Notes under the pieces: generated by a model
Databases searched by the model: none
What the model saw: the letters and a program-made list of their open reading frames with translations, nothing else
Told to the model about the DNA's origin: nothing
Assembly (NCBI GenBank): GCA_001600455.1
Contig: BCKC01000004.1
Span: 3,646,915-3,710,914, forward strand
Source of the DNA: Endocalyx cinctus
Taxonomy: Eukaryota; Ascomycota; Sordariomycetes; Amphisphaeriales; Apiosporaceae
Length of the DNA stretch: 64,000 nucleotides
Reading direction: 5' to 3'
Translations under genes and position numbers: made by a program
Shown: piece after piece, positions 1-11,759 of the stretch
Numbering within the stretch: position 1 is the first letter of the stretch
Layout: the number at the start of each line of letters is the position of its first letter

Positions 1-120
1 GTGGAGGGGGAGGAGAAGGAAAAGGATGCGGCAAGGAACTTTACTTCCGTACCGGCTTCGGTGCGCGAAGGAATTGCACATCTAGCTAGCGCTTTCCCGC
101 TGCATGGGAGGCGCGTATGA
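1..120 (+). CDS. C-terminal end of an unidentified protein (5' truncated)
   Basis: Frame 1 is open from the window edge to a TGA at 118-120 and encodes about 39 residues, starting Glu/Lys-rich and ending with a Leu/Ala segment and GRRV. The other two forward frames close within about 110 to 120 bases, and base use is GC-richer than in the spacer that follows, so this is probably the last exon of a gene lying to the left. No family can be assigned from so short a piece. It could also be chance. Confidence 0.35.
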   Translation: MEGEEKEKDAARNFTSVPASVREGIAHLASAFPLHGRRV

Positions 121-1950
121 GGTTTGAGCGTGTGGGTTGATGCACGAGGCTCGTTATAAAATGAAGGTAACTCCATAATAATTTCGAGGAAAGTAAAAAA
201 GTTTCATGTTGGGTATCTCCTTTCTTTTTTCTTTTTCTTTTTTAAGGCATCAATTAAATTAGTTTTTTTTCTTCCTGATTTTCTATCCGTGTGATGATCT
301 TAAGATTACTTCGCTTAGAAACGGCGGAGAAAGTGTTTGAGGATACCTCGCCGCTTTTGAAGAATCCTCTCACACTAGCTCTTTCAAAATTAGTATGGGC
401 GATAAACGTGGGGAAGGACTTTCCTTAGAAGGTTGTGAGCTGTTTATCTTTCTTTTTCAAATGCGGCTTGTTAGGTCTAGAATGTATACGAGCCATAGAT
501 GGCCATGCTTACGACTCGGGTCTGAGTGTTTTTTTGAACGGCAGAGTTACATGCAGAAAGCTCCCTGCAGATGCAAGCTGGGTAGGTTAAATGTAACACT
601 GTCCGGCAGCGAATATGGATAGATGCATACAATTGGACGCATCTCGATGATGGCGAGGCGGTATGCACTATATGCAAGGTGATACGAACCCGTAGTACTA
701 CGCTACTCCACCATCAAACGAAAGGAAGGGAGGAAAAAGCGTTTTGTTTTAATTTCCCCGCGGTCCTTGAACGGCTAAGTCGGTATGACACCGGAGCTTG
801 ATCGGGTTTTATTCTCGGTGAGTGGACAGTGACATTGTATGCGCATGTAGTGGACATTATTGATATGTGTTTTCTTTTTAAGCGTAGATGATGGGAGCTG
901 GGTAGTATCGTGTGAATTTATCTCGTGTGACCAATGACTGGTTATAGATTAGTTAGTTAGTTTGTGTCTCTGTTTATACTTAGGCAGCTACCTAGGCAGT
1001 ATTCATGGATATCGTACTGTGTATGTTCTGATAAATGCAAGTAATGATAAAACATTACCGGGGTAAAATGACGAAAGCTGATAGGTCCAATAACTAGTTA
1101 AGGCACAGTATATACTATATACTATTACTGCAGTAGTTATAATACCAAGTTAATTACCTTTTAGGGAACTATTCAGTCTATTTTAATTATGGAGTTAGGG
1201 CTTTGAAAAATATTCTTATACTGTGTATATCTCAACCCTAGTCAACGCTTTTTATCTAGAACTTACTACGGAGTACGGAGTATAATTTTCTCTACTCATT
1301 TTTCTTATGTTTAGTTATGAACTTACGAAAAATGTTGTGATTTAATTTCCACATGACGTAACTAATTCTTCAAGTCTGAAAAGTCTAGATCCTTCTCTCT
1401 ATCTATGATCTCAAATAATATTTAACTACCGAGTTAGGTAACAATTACCTTGTTGCATACAAACCTAGTTTTGTTGATTCTGCTTAACGTTACAAAAATA
1501 TTCATAACAACTAATTTTTTCTCTCCTTCTCCGTTCTCGCAATCTGATATCTTATGACCTGACCAACCCCCTTAAACTAGCATATATGTAAAAAGGAAGA
1601 AGGTAATCTGCGTGTTTTGATAACTTTGCTGACTGACTGTATCTATATAATATCTGCCTTTTCTCTCTCTTTCTCTACCTCCCTCCCTCCTTTTTCTTAT
1701 TAGAGCTCTTCCCTATCTAATTTGCTCTGCTGTATACTTTCTGCCTTTGTTTGTGCAGAACTATTGTAGTGTGTAACATCGATCGTCTAATAAGCTCTAT
1801 CTAGCCTGAGAAAATTTTTAGAAACGAATAAAAGGGAGAAAAAGGAAAAGAAAAGAAGAAGAAAAAAAAAAAACTAATTACCATAGCTCATTCCCTTTCT
1901 CTAACATTAAAAGATAAACATTACTCTATAATACTCAAGTCGGACACTCA
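121..1950. other. AT-rich intergenic region upstream of the MFS gene
   Basis: No convincing gene. Two short overlapping open frames around 395-677 on opposite strands lack protein-like composition. The stretch holds a doubled TACGGAGTA motif (1267-1282), a palindromic TACTGCAGTA near 1127, and the CT-rich promoter tract described separately. It is presumably the terminator of the left gene and the promoter of the transporter. Confidence 0.6.
1655..1700 (+). promoter_or_regulatory. CT-rich promoter tract of the MFS gene
   Basis: A 46-base run that is almost wholly pyrimidine lies about 250-300 bases before the transporter start. CT-rich tracts of this kind often mark transcription start regions in filamentous ascomycetes. 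The assignment rests on composition and position only. Confidence 0.4.
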
Positions 1951-3842
1951 ATGTCCCTCGCCCAGCACGTTACTGCCACCGAAGGTGTAGACCGAGAATT
2001 CTTGGACGATGATGTTTCCATTTCTAAGGGTTTATGGCGTCCTTTAAGCTACGATCCCTCAGGAGGCGTTGTGATACAGGAACAAACCTCTCTACCTCAC
2101 GTTGCTCCCTATAAAGTCTCTAATGCTAGAAGAATAGGTACGTATAAACGAGAATATTTTATATCCATAACCAAAATCTTATCGCTAACTATCTTTTCTT
2201 CGCACAGCCCAAATCATATTCGGTACAATACTGTGTTGTCTCGCATCCGGCATCGTCTTTGGTTTTGCCTCGCTTAAGCCCGTCCTGATCGCAGAAGGCG
2301 TTTACGGTGAGCTATGTAAAACCGACGATGAAGAGAGCGGGGGAGAGGGCAGGGACGACCTCGTTCCCTGCCCCGAGCAGGACATGCGTCTAAACCTCTT
2401 CTTCATCACGGCCTCCATCGTGACCAACACGTCCTCCCTTCTCGCCGGGTACTGTCTCGACCAGTACGGCCGACGGGCCTGCTACACGGCCTCGTCCGCC
2501 TTCCTCGCGGCCGGCTGCATCCTCCTGGGCTACGCCTTCGCCATCCCCGAGTTCGACGGGTACATCGCCGGGAACGTGATGCTCGCCCTCGGCGGCACCT
2601 TCCTCTTCGTGCCCAGCTTCCAGCTCGCCAACGCGTTCCCCAAGTACTCGGGCCTGATCGTGGCCGTCATCACGGGCGCTTTCGACGCCTCCGCCGCCGT
2701 CCTCCTGTTCTACCACCTCGCCTGGGACGCGTCCAAGGGGACCTTCGCGCCGAACCAGTTCTTCTTCAGCTACCTGATCGTACCGTTCATGCTCATCGTG
2801 GGCGAGTGGACGCTGATGCCCCGCGACGCGTATTACACCACCCCCGAGCTGGAGCAGAAGATCGAGAAGGCGCAGGATGTCACCCGCGACGTACACGAGT
2901 CTGACGACGACATCAACAGTCCGACGCAGCTCTACCACGTCCGCAGCCTTCGCGCCGACCGCCGTCAAAACAAGCTTCATAAGATTGAAGACCTCGTGGG
3001 CGACGCCGAAGTCCGCGAGGAACGCGCGCAGCAGGAGGAAGAGCGGCAAGTCGCCAGCGGTGTGTGGGGTGTCTTACACGGGCTCCCGGCTCATAAGCAG
3101 ATGCTTACACCTTGGTTCGTTCTCATGCTCCTCCTGACCGTTCTTCAGATGTTACGGATGAACTATTTCATCGCTACAGTTAGGAGTCAGTACCGCTACC
3201 TCCTCCAGTCCGAAGAGGAGGCCGAGGCGATCAACACCTTCTTCGACATCGCTCTGCCCTTAGGCGGTATCCTCGCTACCCCGTGCATCGGCTACCTTCT
3301 TAACAATCTTAGCGTTGCTACGACGCTCGGCGTCATCACCGTTTACATCGCCGTCATCGGCGTGTTGAACTGCTTACCGTATACCTGGGCTGGCTACGCC
3401 ACGGTAGTGAGCTTCGTACTCTTTCGACCTCTCTATTACTCAGCCATGTCGTAAGTACCTGCGATACCTCCCTTTCTTCTTTTTTGTTAAGCAACGTGAC
3501 TAATTTTTCCATTTCTTCTATAGTGACTACACAACAAAAGTATTCGGCTTTGCTACGTTCGGACGAGTTTACGGCACGATTACGTGCCTATCCGGACTGG
3601 TCAACTTCGTGCAGTCCGGACTCGACGCCCTCACGCACGGTCCGCTGGAAGGTAATCCCACCCTTATCAACGCCGCTATGGGCGTCGCAGGTACGGTTAT
3701 TGGCATTGCCTTGACATCATACGTGGCGGTTAAAGGTAGGGATTTCCGGGAGGAGTTTCAGGACCAGAAGGAAGGTTACGGAAGTGACGAGAGAATGGGA
3801 CTCATTCGCGAGGAAAATGGGAGTTACGGAACTATGGCTTAA
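1951..3842 (+). CDS. FMP42: Major facilitator superfamily transporter, FMP42/SLC43-like
   Basis: Exons 1951-2137, 2208-3450 and 3524-3842 give 582 residues; introns of 70 and 73 nt have clean GT-AG ends. The second exon opens with a membrane segment reading GIVFGFASLKPVLIAEGVY, the third with DYTTKVFGFATFGRVYG, and between them is MLRMNYFIATVR. All three blocks match what I know of yeast Fmp42 (YMR221C), a membrane protein of the MFS related to animal SLC43 amino-acid carriers. About twelve hydrophobic segments are split by a charged loop near residues 250-330. The substrate is unknown; amino acids are inferred from SLC43. In yeast large-scale studies Fmp42 was found with mitochondria, though vacuolar membrane is plausible. 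The start is the first Met of a hydrophilic N-terminus that joins in frame across intron 1. Confidence 0.85.
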
Positions 3843-4242
3843 AAAAAAAAGGGAGGCGTTGGAGTTTTTTGATACATTATAGGTGTTTGGAGTTTTTTGT
3901 CATATAATTTTTTTTCCCAAGCGTAGATAGGGGTCATTATGGGTTTAGGCGTACGGAAACGGCTGGCGACGACGAATATGGATGAGACCCGGATATACTT
4001 ACGGATACGGAGCGTTTAGTATAGTCAGATACGATTAATGAAAAAAATGTTTGCACCCTACTCAAAAGATCACGAAACCGCACCGAAATTCCATTCTAAG
4101 TAAAGCGTTAGGCGAAGAGATTTTTAGCTTTAGTAGACGTGTACTACAGACACGGTTTTATATTTCTAGATGATTCGAAGGGCAGAAAAAGAAAATGTGG
4201 CCATTTACTCCGCAGTCCTTAATCTTCAGACAATATACATTC
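3843..4242. other. Convergent 3' intergenic region
   Basis: Shared downstream region of the MFS gene and the Hub1-like gene. It opens with a run of ten A directly after the stop and holds T-rich patches near 3906. No coding signal. Confidence 0.6.
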
Positions 4243-5037
4243 TTAATCACCAGTATCGACCTCCAAATCCAGCTGCACACCATTACTGATCTCGTAATCG
4301 GCAAGAGACAGCATATCCTTAAAAGGCCGCTGACCCTGCCGCTTGAGCAATATCTCGTGCGGCTCGCGGCCTATCCTCGCCGCCACCATGACCTTGAATT
4401 CCTTGATCCGATCCGACGCGAAGCAAGGTATAGCGGCCTTGGTGCCCAACCTATCGTTCACGTGCACGATAATCATCTCCTCGCCACCACCGCCTGCCAT
4501 GGAAGACGACGCGGCCGCCGGCGCCCTGGTCGGGGGTTTGGACGTATCGTCCGCCTCGGACTTGCCCTCCCTCTTCTTCGACTTCTTGGGCGGCGCCGCC
4601 GAATCCCTATCTCCTCCGTCTCTATCCCGATCACGTCGATCGCGATCGCGATCGCGGTTGCGGGGTGATCTATCCCTATACCCTCTATACGAGCCACCTC
4701 CGCGACGATCGGAATCGCGATCGCGGTCGTCGTCTTGCCGCTTTTCTTTGTAGCGAAACCCGCCGAAATTGTTGCCGTCCTTCTTTTTCGGTCGGGGCGG
4801 TCTATCGTCTCCGCCTCTGTCGTCCCTTCTCGAACGGTGGTAATCATCTCGATCGCGATCGCGGTCTCTTCTGTCGTAATCGCGATCTTCTCGTTCTCGT
4901 CTGTAGGAGGATTCGCGACGGGGCGATTTGCTGCGGTGGTCTTCTTCGTCTCTGCCGCCGCGCTTTCGAGGGGGAGGGGAATACCCCCCGTCGCGACTCT
5001 TGGAGGCGGGGGGTGGTGAGGGACGGGTATCGGACAT
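4243..5037 (-). CDS. HUB1: Hub1/UBL5-type ubiquitin-like protein with RD/RS-rich N-terminal extension
   Basis: Single exon, 264 residues. The last about 75 residues are a complete Hub1/UBL5 fold: VNDRLGTK, then a central SDRIKEFK block, then FKDMLSLADYEI near the end. Hub1 binds spliceosomal proteins such as Snu66 and Prp38 non-covalently through HIND motifs and alters splice-site use; the aspartate reported as important for HIND contact appears conserved in SDRI. The preceding about 185 residues are dominated by Arg-Asp, Arg-Ser and Lys repeats, like the RS domains of splicing factors. Yeast and animal Hub1 are only 73 residues. The start is the Met of MSDTRPS at 5037; an upstream in-frame Met would add a hydrophobic, untypical leader. 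Location is predicted to be nuclear. Confidence 0.85.
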   Translation of the reverse strand: MSDTRPSPPPASKSRDGGYSPPPRKRGGRDEEDHRSKSPRRESSYRREREDRDYDRRDRDRDRDDYHRSRRDDRGGDDRPPRPKKKDGNNFGGFRYKEKRQDDDRDRDSDRRGGGSYRGYRDRSPRNRDRDRDRRDRDRDGGDRDSAAPPKKSKKREGKSEADDTSKPPTRAPAAASSSMAGGGGEEMIIVHVNDRLGTKAAIPCFASDRIKEFKVMVAARIGREPHEILLKRQGQRPFKDMLSLADYEISNGVQLDLEVDTGD

Positions 5038-5884
5038 GATATTTTTTTTTTTTGGTTTCCCGTCCTTGATAATGATGATAGATGTAGGTTGGAAGGAGAG
5101 GTGGTTGAAGAGATGGAGGTTGGTTGTGACGCAATAAGAAAAATAAAATATTCCCCTTAGCCTAATTGATTTTTTAGGTGTAAGGAATAGGTATAGCTTG
5201 GTGGAGAATAATCCAAAGGAGATAGGACTCGACGCCCCACATAAGCTCCCTATCACGCAGCTACGCTAGTATCGCTACGGTCAGCTATGCAGCTAAAGCT
5301 TAGCGTTATTATCTGCTAAATGTATGTACGCAGTGCACTACTAGGCGCTAGCCAGGTCCTGTATTGACTTCATACCTGACTCGATGAATACTTATTTCCA
5401 TTCCTCTCTCATGGTTGGACATATCAATCGTTGAACTTGATGAAATGCATGTGTGAGAACAGCAGAACACGATAAAATTGTCCTGCTCCATTGCATTCTT
5501 TTCCAAAGACTACCAGGTAAACAAGAACTTACTTGACTTGGGTTACGATACATTACTCTAAGATTAGCATACATCGTCTTTCAGTTGCTCTATTCTATCC
5601 TAGTTTACTTGTAGTGTTTAATAATACCTGGTTTAGATGCTTTTAATTCTTTTTTTTTTTTTTTTTTTTTCGCCTGCATTTGGACTGGGAGAAGAATTAC
5701 CGTCTCATATTAGAGACATTCTTAGTTGAGCATTTGATTAGGTTAAAAAGTCACTGTCCTCAAAGTGTATCTCAGGAGTTCTACGTAATCACTGTTTCTC
5801 AAACGCACTGTAATTTTGGGTGTAGTTCTCTTATAAGCTATCAAAAATGTGGACTAGTTCAAATCAAGCCCGTCTCTTGAATAT
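5038..5884. other. Intergenic region between Hub1-like and DUF5695-like genes
   Basis: Promoter side of the Hub1-like gene on the left and 3' side of the secreted-protein gene on the right. It contains a 21-base T homopolymer (5650-5670). Short open frames near 5392-5574 and 5680-5880 show no family signal. Confidence 0.6.
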
Positions 5885-8800
5885 CTAACTTCGTGCTAAC
5901 GTTACAGTGACAACCTCCGAAGAAAGGGGAATCTCCCATCCCAAGCGAGATGGCGTAGTTTCGGGACTCTTAGGAGTGTAGCTAACAGAGTCCGAATTCG
6001 TCTCAATCCACATGACAACAGCAGAAGCAGAAGGGCCGTCCTCCTCAACTCGAGGCGACACCGCGACCGAGATCGCCCCGGTATCCTCGGCGAAGCTAAA
6101 ACTCTGGATAGCTCCGGCGTCAACCGTAACCGTGACGCCCAATGGACCTATAAACACCTTCTTTTGCACCGGGCCGTACGTAGCTACGGTAACGCTATTC
6201 TCAGATTCGTCCGTTATCGCGCCACCGTAAGCAATAATACCGAAGACTTCGTGCCTAGCGACGTACGTGCCCGAGCCCATGACCATTCCCAGGAACCCAG
6301 GTCCGTAATCGCCGCTGTATCCGTCCCAGCGGAGCGTCTCGGGCCAGGAGTGGAACGAGGCCGAAGCGAACCCTTCCTCGTTGATGTTGGAAAGCGGACC
6401 GCTCGTCCCGCCGTACCCGACTTGCAGCAGGTACGTGTCGGACGGGTCGTCGCGGAAGGCGCCCAGGAGGACGAGCGCGTTCAGCCCGGATCCGTAGTGG
6501 TGGATTTGCCGCTCGATGCGCTGGAGCTTGCCTCCGTAGATGTTATCCCAGTATCGGCGGGCGTTGCCGTTCCATCCCCAGTGCGGTACCGTCGGCATGT
6601 ATCCGAGCACGCTGTTGACCGTCTTTGTCATAGTTTCGTTGAAGCCGAAATATCTGGAGAAGGAGAAAGGAAAAATTTGTCAGTCGACTCAAGTATTTTA
6701 CAGTATCTTATCTATCATACAACGAGCATAGAATCTGGCATATGTTTTATACCGCCGGATTTGTATAGAATGCATAATGGAGGGAGGGAAAAGGGTGACG
6801 AAACTTACCTAGACCAATAATAAACCCCCTCCTGTCCCGTCGAATCCCATGCCATCTCGCTACCGTAGGGTACAGCTTCCGAATCCCACTGCACCGCGCG
6901 GTCACGCATACTCTGCTCCAGCTCATCCGCCTTATCAGTCTCATTCTCGCGCGTCAAATCCCTCAGGATCTCGCCGAAGACGGTTTCGCCCATCAAACCG
7001 ACGCGGTTATATCCGACATCCGACTGCATAGCCCTCACGACGGTAGCGTGCGCCTGGCTCAAGTACCACTCCCAGCCGCGCTCTTCCACGGAAAGCAAGT
7101 CCGGGTAGGCCCGTCCGACTCGATACAAAGCCCAGTACGAAGCCGCGACGTGGACGTAGTCGTAAGCGCGGTCGACGGCGTGCGCCGCATCCAAGTTCCA
7201 AGACGTCCAGCTGGTCCAGTCCGCGTCCGGATCGTAGTCGTACCCGGTCCCGGACGGGTCGTAGTAGAAGACGCTCTTGCGCACGGCCGCGTCGTCCGTC
7301 CGCTGGATGTTCCCGTGCACGACCTCCTGCGCGAACCGCTCGAGCTTGGCGACCTCGCCCGCCGAGGGCTGGATCGCCTGCTTGGCCACGGCGGCGAGGA
7401 AGGCGCCGACGCCGCCTTCGTCGCTCAACCCGGCGATCCAGACGCGCGGGTCCTGCGTCACGATGGACCGGGCTTCGTAATCGTACGTCATGACCGAGGG
7501 GGCGCGACCGAACGGATCCGACGTATCGTCGAACCACTGCTCCGTCGTCAGGAAAGTGCCTAAATCGCTTAGGACCTCGGTGCTCGCTTTCGTCACGTGG
7601 TAGTGTACGGTCTGCGTCTTGCCGTCGGCGTAGCTCACCGTCAGACGAACTCGCCCCCACGCCGCGGACGACGGCGTTACCGAGTACGACGTCCAGTTCT
7701 CCGCCGTCGCGGGGGCGGATTCCTCGACGATGGTTAACGCGCCCGAGGGCGAGGACGTTATCTCCGTGATCTCGGTCGATGATCGCAGGTACAGCCTCGA
7801 AGGGGATCCCCGCGGGACTACGTATCCCGGGACGGACGCGGCGACGGGGGTCCCTGTCCCCGCCACGGCGGCGTCGATGCCTCTCACGCCCTCATCGGCG
7901 ACCGAGAAGCGGAGACCGAACTCCAGCGCCTCGCCCGGCCGCAGCGTGGTGGACGAGGGCGAGTTCCAGGGCTCTTCCGCGGCGGACCACTCGTTCTCGG
8001 TCCAGGCCGAGGAGAAGACTTGCCACTCGTAAAACCCTTCGAACGTCTGGCTGCCGTAGTATGTGTCCGGATACGAGGGCTCGTACAAGTTGCGGTACGC
8101 CTCGAACGGCGTTTTCGTCCCGGGTAAGGGTGTCACTACTAATGCGGCGCCGACCCCACTGATGGGACTGGCGCGGATGTAGCCCGCGTCCATGCCGATG
8201 TACGGGTCGGAAAGCGAGCACTGGTATGGGGATGTAGTGGATTAGCATAATTTTTCCTTTCTTTTTACTCCTAGAATCAATGGTCTTTGCGTGAAAGTAA
8301 ACATATCAAACTGTATATATGAAACACCAGTAAATAAATACCAAAACTCACCAACTCCTGCGTATCCACCGAAGGGCGATTCGTAAAAATGCTATTAAAC
8401 TCAGCCGGAAACCCCAAGCTTCCTAATTCTATCTCCTTATCTCCCGCGTTCTCGATCGTAAACCTCAAGCCCAAATCGCCCTCGACATCGAGCCATTCGC
8501 GCGTAACGTTCAGGGGCCCCGCCGTCGGTAAAGTAGGCGCCAAATTCGACGTGGTCTCCTCGCCCGCCGCGGTGACCGGCTCCCTAGCGGCGGCCGAATC
8601 GCCCTCGGTCCAGGCCTCGGCGCCGCCGGCTTCGCGATACCGAAACGTGACGTCTCCCCAGTGGTACTGACCGTTCGCGGCGCGGACGGAGAGCAGGTCG
8701 AACGGCAGGAAATCGAAATCGCTGCCCTTCGGGGTGAGGGAGGCGAGCACCTGGGCGTCGCGGACGATCTGCGCGTCGAAATTGGCGGTGCTGAAGGCGA

Positions 8801-8918
8801 TATACCCGTTCGATAGACCTAGGTTGTCGTCTTGGCATATACCGAGGGTGGATAGCAGAAGGAGGATACTGATTAGACCCCCAACATGGCTTCGCCTATG
8901 CACTAATAACGAAGACAT
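5885..8918 (-). CDS. Large secreted protein of the DUF5695 type, putative glycoside hydrolase
   Basis: Exons 8918-8352, 8220-6809 and 6653-5885 give about 915 residues; introns are 131 and 155 nt. The N-terminus MSSLLVHRRSHVGGL runs into a hydrophobic stretch ending ICQDD, a clear signal peptide, so the protein is secreted. Recognisable blocks are DPYIGMDAGY, the middle helical region with ERGWEWYLSQAHAT, then YYWSRYFGF and HWGWNGNARRYWD, followed by IYGGKLQRIERQIHHYGSGLNA. These match my recollection of fungal proteins in Pfam DUF5695, which databases sometimes label GH43 or cellobiose-phosphorylase-like. The Trp/His/Arg-rich helical part suggests an (alpha/alpha)6 barrel acting on carbohydrate, but activity and substrate are unknown. 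An alternative Met at 8957 would lengthen the N-terminus by 13 residues. Confidence 0.7.
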
Positions 8919-9677
8919 GGCGCCGGTAAATATACCTCGAGAAAAAAAAAGGGACACTACTATCTACTAAACTAGAATTATATCTATCACAAAACTTCAA
9001 TTCAAATGATTGTAGTTAAGGATAATCAAGTTAAGAAGTGTGCGTCCATCATCTTTGGATGTTTAATTTCCCTCTTTGAAGCAAAAAGACCCCCATAATT
9101 TGAACCGGATTCAGACGTGACTTTATAATTATTTACGATGGCTGTCTACTATCTTGTTTATCGTGTTAACTTGTCCCGACATGGTATGATGGACATGTAA
9201 CCTTAACGGAGGGCAGCTATTTGCTCCGTCCGATAGATGGGAAATACCAAGCTGGTTTTAATGAATGTAACCCTTCTTCTTATCCATGCAAACCATCTCC
9301 GCTTCAACTTCCATCCCCGGTTTAGAACGAGAATAGCGAGATAAACAACCATGGTTCACAATGATCAAGTATTTTCAGTATCGAGCATTATATTAACATG
9401 CACATGATCTCTCCTACTTGCGCATAACCTTAACTAATTTAGTGTTATGTAACATGAGCTCTCGTTGACCCGAGCTTGTATCCGAGCTAGACCGCGGCAC
9501 CATGCATCGCATATATATCATGGTATCAACATGAAGAATTCCAAAGCTATTGATTTTATCCCACAGAGAACCGCAGAAGACCGGGATGACCAACCATAAC
9601 GCCGACGCCTTTGACAAGACTTTATCAATGTCTTATGATACAGAGAAGAAATACGTCAAGAAGGAAACGAAGAAGCA
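8919..9677. other. Intergenic region between DUF5695-like gene and NOP58
   Basis: Promoter of the secreted-protein gene and terminator of NOP58. AT-rich, no coding signal; a 67-codon open frame near 9414-9617 on the minus strand looks spurious. Confidence 0.6.
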
Positions 9678-11759
9678 CTAGGAAGACTTCTCCTTCTTAG
9701 ACTTCTTTTTGCTCTTCTTCTCCGACGAGTCTTCTGCGTGCTTTCGCTTCTTGTTAGACTCAGCCTCGGCCTCGGCCGCCTTAGCCTCTTCCTTCTTCAT
9801 CTTCTTGAGCTCCTTCTTACTGATAACTTGAGGTGAGCCGTCCGAGCCAAGTTTAACGTCACCACGTTCAAACTTGCGCTTGAACTTAGTTACGGAAATG
9901 CCGGCTTGTTCGGCCAAGCGAGTGTACTCGGCGTCGGAAAGACGACCAGCCTTTGGCGTTATGGGGGCATCCTCGCTAGCCTTTCCTTCCTTCTTTGAGG
10001 CGCGTTTGTCTTTCGACTTCTTTTCTTTTCGTTTTTCTGTTTGTTTGTTAGAGATAAATTTTCATTAAAGCTTCTCTCGATTGCGAATTGGAATGGGAAA
10101 TTTACCTTTCTTTTCTGTGCCGTTCATTTCAACGTCAGAATCTTCCTCTTCCTCTTCCTCTGATTCCTCGTCATCGTCGTCCGCCATTGGTGTGTCCTCA
10201 ACCTCCTGGATCAGAGGCTTCTTCGTTGGTGTCTTCCCGTTGATGGCAATACCATCTGCATCCGCATTGTAGTTTCGTGTAGCCTTCACCTCAAACTTGG
10301 AAGGGGTAACACCGTTCGGGGCGATCTTAGTTCCCTTGGACAGGGCAGGCTTGCCTTCTAATCTTCGTAGGTAGTTTTCCAGGTTAGCACGCAACCTGAT
10401 ACCCATATCGGCCCTCTCATCATCGTCTATCGCGATATCTTCTCCTTCAGCGCCTTCGTTGCTGAGATCGGATAAAGCATCGACACGGAGACACAGAGCA
10501 GCCTTTGCGGAGAGTGTACGGGCAATCTTTCCCTTGTTCTTGCCGGTGGCCTGTCCAACGAGAGACGAGTGATAGATAATACCATATTTAGGTGTGTCAT
10601 GCTTTGTCTTCAGAGCACGGAACAGGGCCTTTTCGGCACCGAGAATTTGAATTGTGCTACTAGGGCTCTTGGCGAGTCTGAGCAGAGATCCCGTGTGGGC
10701 AATGAGACGAGCACCGACCAGTTCTCCAAGAATCTCGGTCAGATTTGGCGCGATAGCCTTCATTCGCGCGGTCAAGTATTGTCCGAGCTGCTGACGGTAT
10801 TCGGTAAAGCTGACGACCTGCTCGGCTAGCAGCTTAATGTTTTCAAGATCAAATTCGCCAATCTCGGTACCCATGCTAACTTCGGCACCAGCCTTAACGC
10901 GAACCTCGATATCTTCGGGGAGAATTTCAGAAAGGTCGGTGTTAGCTGCATTTTCTCGCATACCCATAGTGAGGATAATACGGGCATAGGCAAGGTTGTC
11001 ATTGACAATACGGTCCATCTCAGGGAAATGCCATCCGTACCACTCCTTAACTCTCATAGCGTAGTTGTTCAACTCTTTATCTAAATCATCGAGGAGCTTG
11101 ATAGCTTGTACAATCATAACATCCACTTTATCGGGAGAGAACTTGAGCTTATGACGAGAAATGGAATGCGACAAAGCGAGAGCCATGTTGCCGAGGTAAT
11201 CACCATCGAGTTCGGGAAATAGCTCGGGGAGATATGCTCTAATAGCTCGGAAGAGTTCGGCGGTAGAAGAATCGGAAACTGGAGAAATGTTGAGTTCGGG
11301 CAGAAGGTTAATAGCAGCACCGAGCTTAGGATCAGCAACAGCGAGCGACGCCTTTCGCTCTTCCTTAATGTCGTTAAGTAGGTTTTGTAGCATAGGTGTA
11401 ACCTTGCCGTCTGTTAAGGATGAATATTCTCCAAGAGCTTGCGCCGAATCCTCAAATTTAACCATCTTCTTCAGCGATAGCCTACGTGGATGGGTGAGCA
11501 CTCCTGTCAAATTGATCATAAAAAATAAAGTATGAAATATGAACAAAAAGAAATACTTACATAGAATTAATGGCTTCGGCGCCATCGAGCTGTTTTGCGA
11601 CATCATCTCTCGAGAGAAGTTTCTTGTCCTTTGCCTTGAACAGACCGTAGCTATCATCTTGTTAGTATTTTTTTTTTCTTCATCCAAATTTCCGACAAGA
11701 GCTCTAATTGAAGGTACAACTCACCCCGCAGGCGTTTCTGCAAGAACGAAAAGAGGCAT
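9678..11759 (-). CDS. NOP58: Nucleolar protein NOP58, box C/D snoRNP core
   Basis: Exons 11759-11725, 11650-11561, 11481-10106 and 10036-9678 give about 619 residues. Exon 1 codes [12 protein letters not shown] and joins [16 protein letters not shown]. The third exon carries the coiled-coil and Nop domain, with [28 protein letters not shown], then [14 protein letters not shown] and [12 protein letters not shown], the hallmark NOP56/NOP58 blocks. The C-terminus is an acidic Glu/Asp/Ser run followed by a Lys-rich KKE/KKS tail, usual for Nop58. The protein scaffolds box C/D snoRNPs that 2'-O-methylate rRNA and is needed for 18S maturation in the nucleolus. The exon 2 acceptor is the TAG at 11653-11651, not the nearer AAG beside the TACTAAC branch point, because only this keeps the frame. 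Divergent with VMA6. Confidence 0.95.

Noticed and set aside
664..705. Possible tRNA T-loop-like GGGTTCGTATC on the minus strand
   Set aside because: No cloverleaf could be built around it; anticodon and acceptor stems are absent.
2390..3049. 219-codon minus-strand frame across the MFS transporter
   Set aside because: It is an antisense shadow of the conserved transporter; composition is repeated Glu/Gly/Val without any domain.
11651..11724. AAG acceptor beside the TACTAAC branch in NOP58 intron 1
   Set aside because: It lies three bases from the branch and would break the frame; the TAG seven bases later gives the conserved [10 protein letters not shown].
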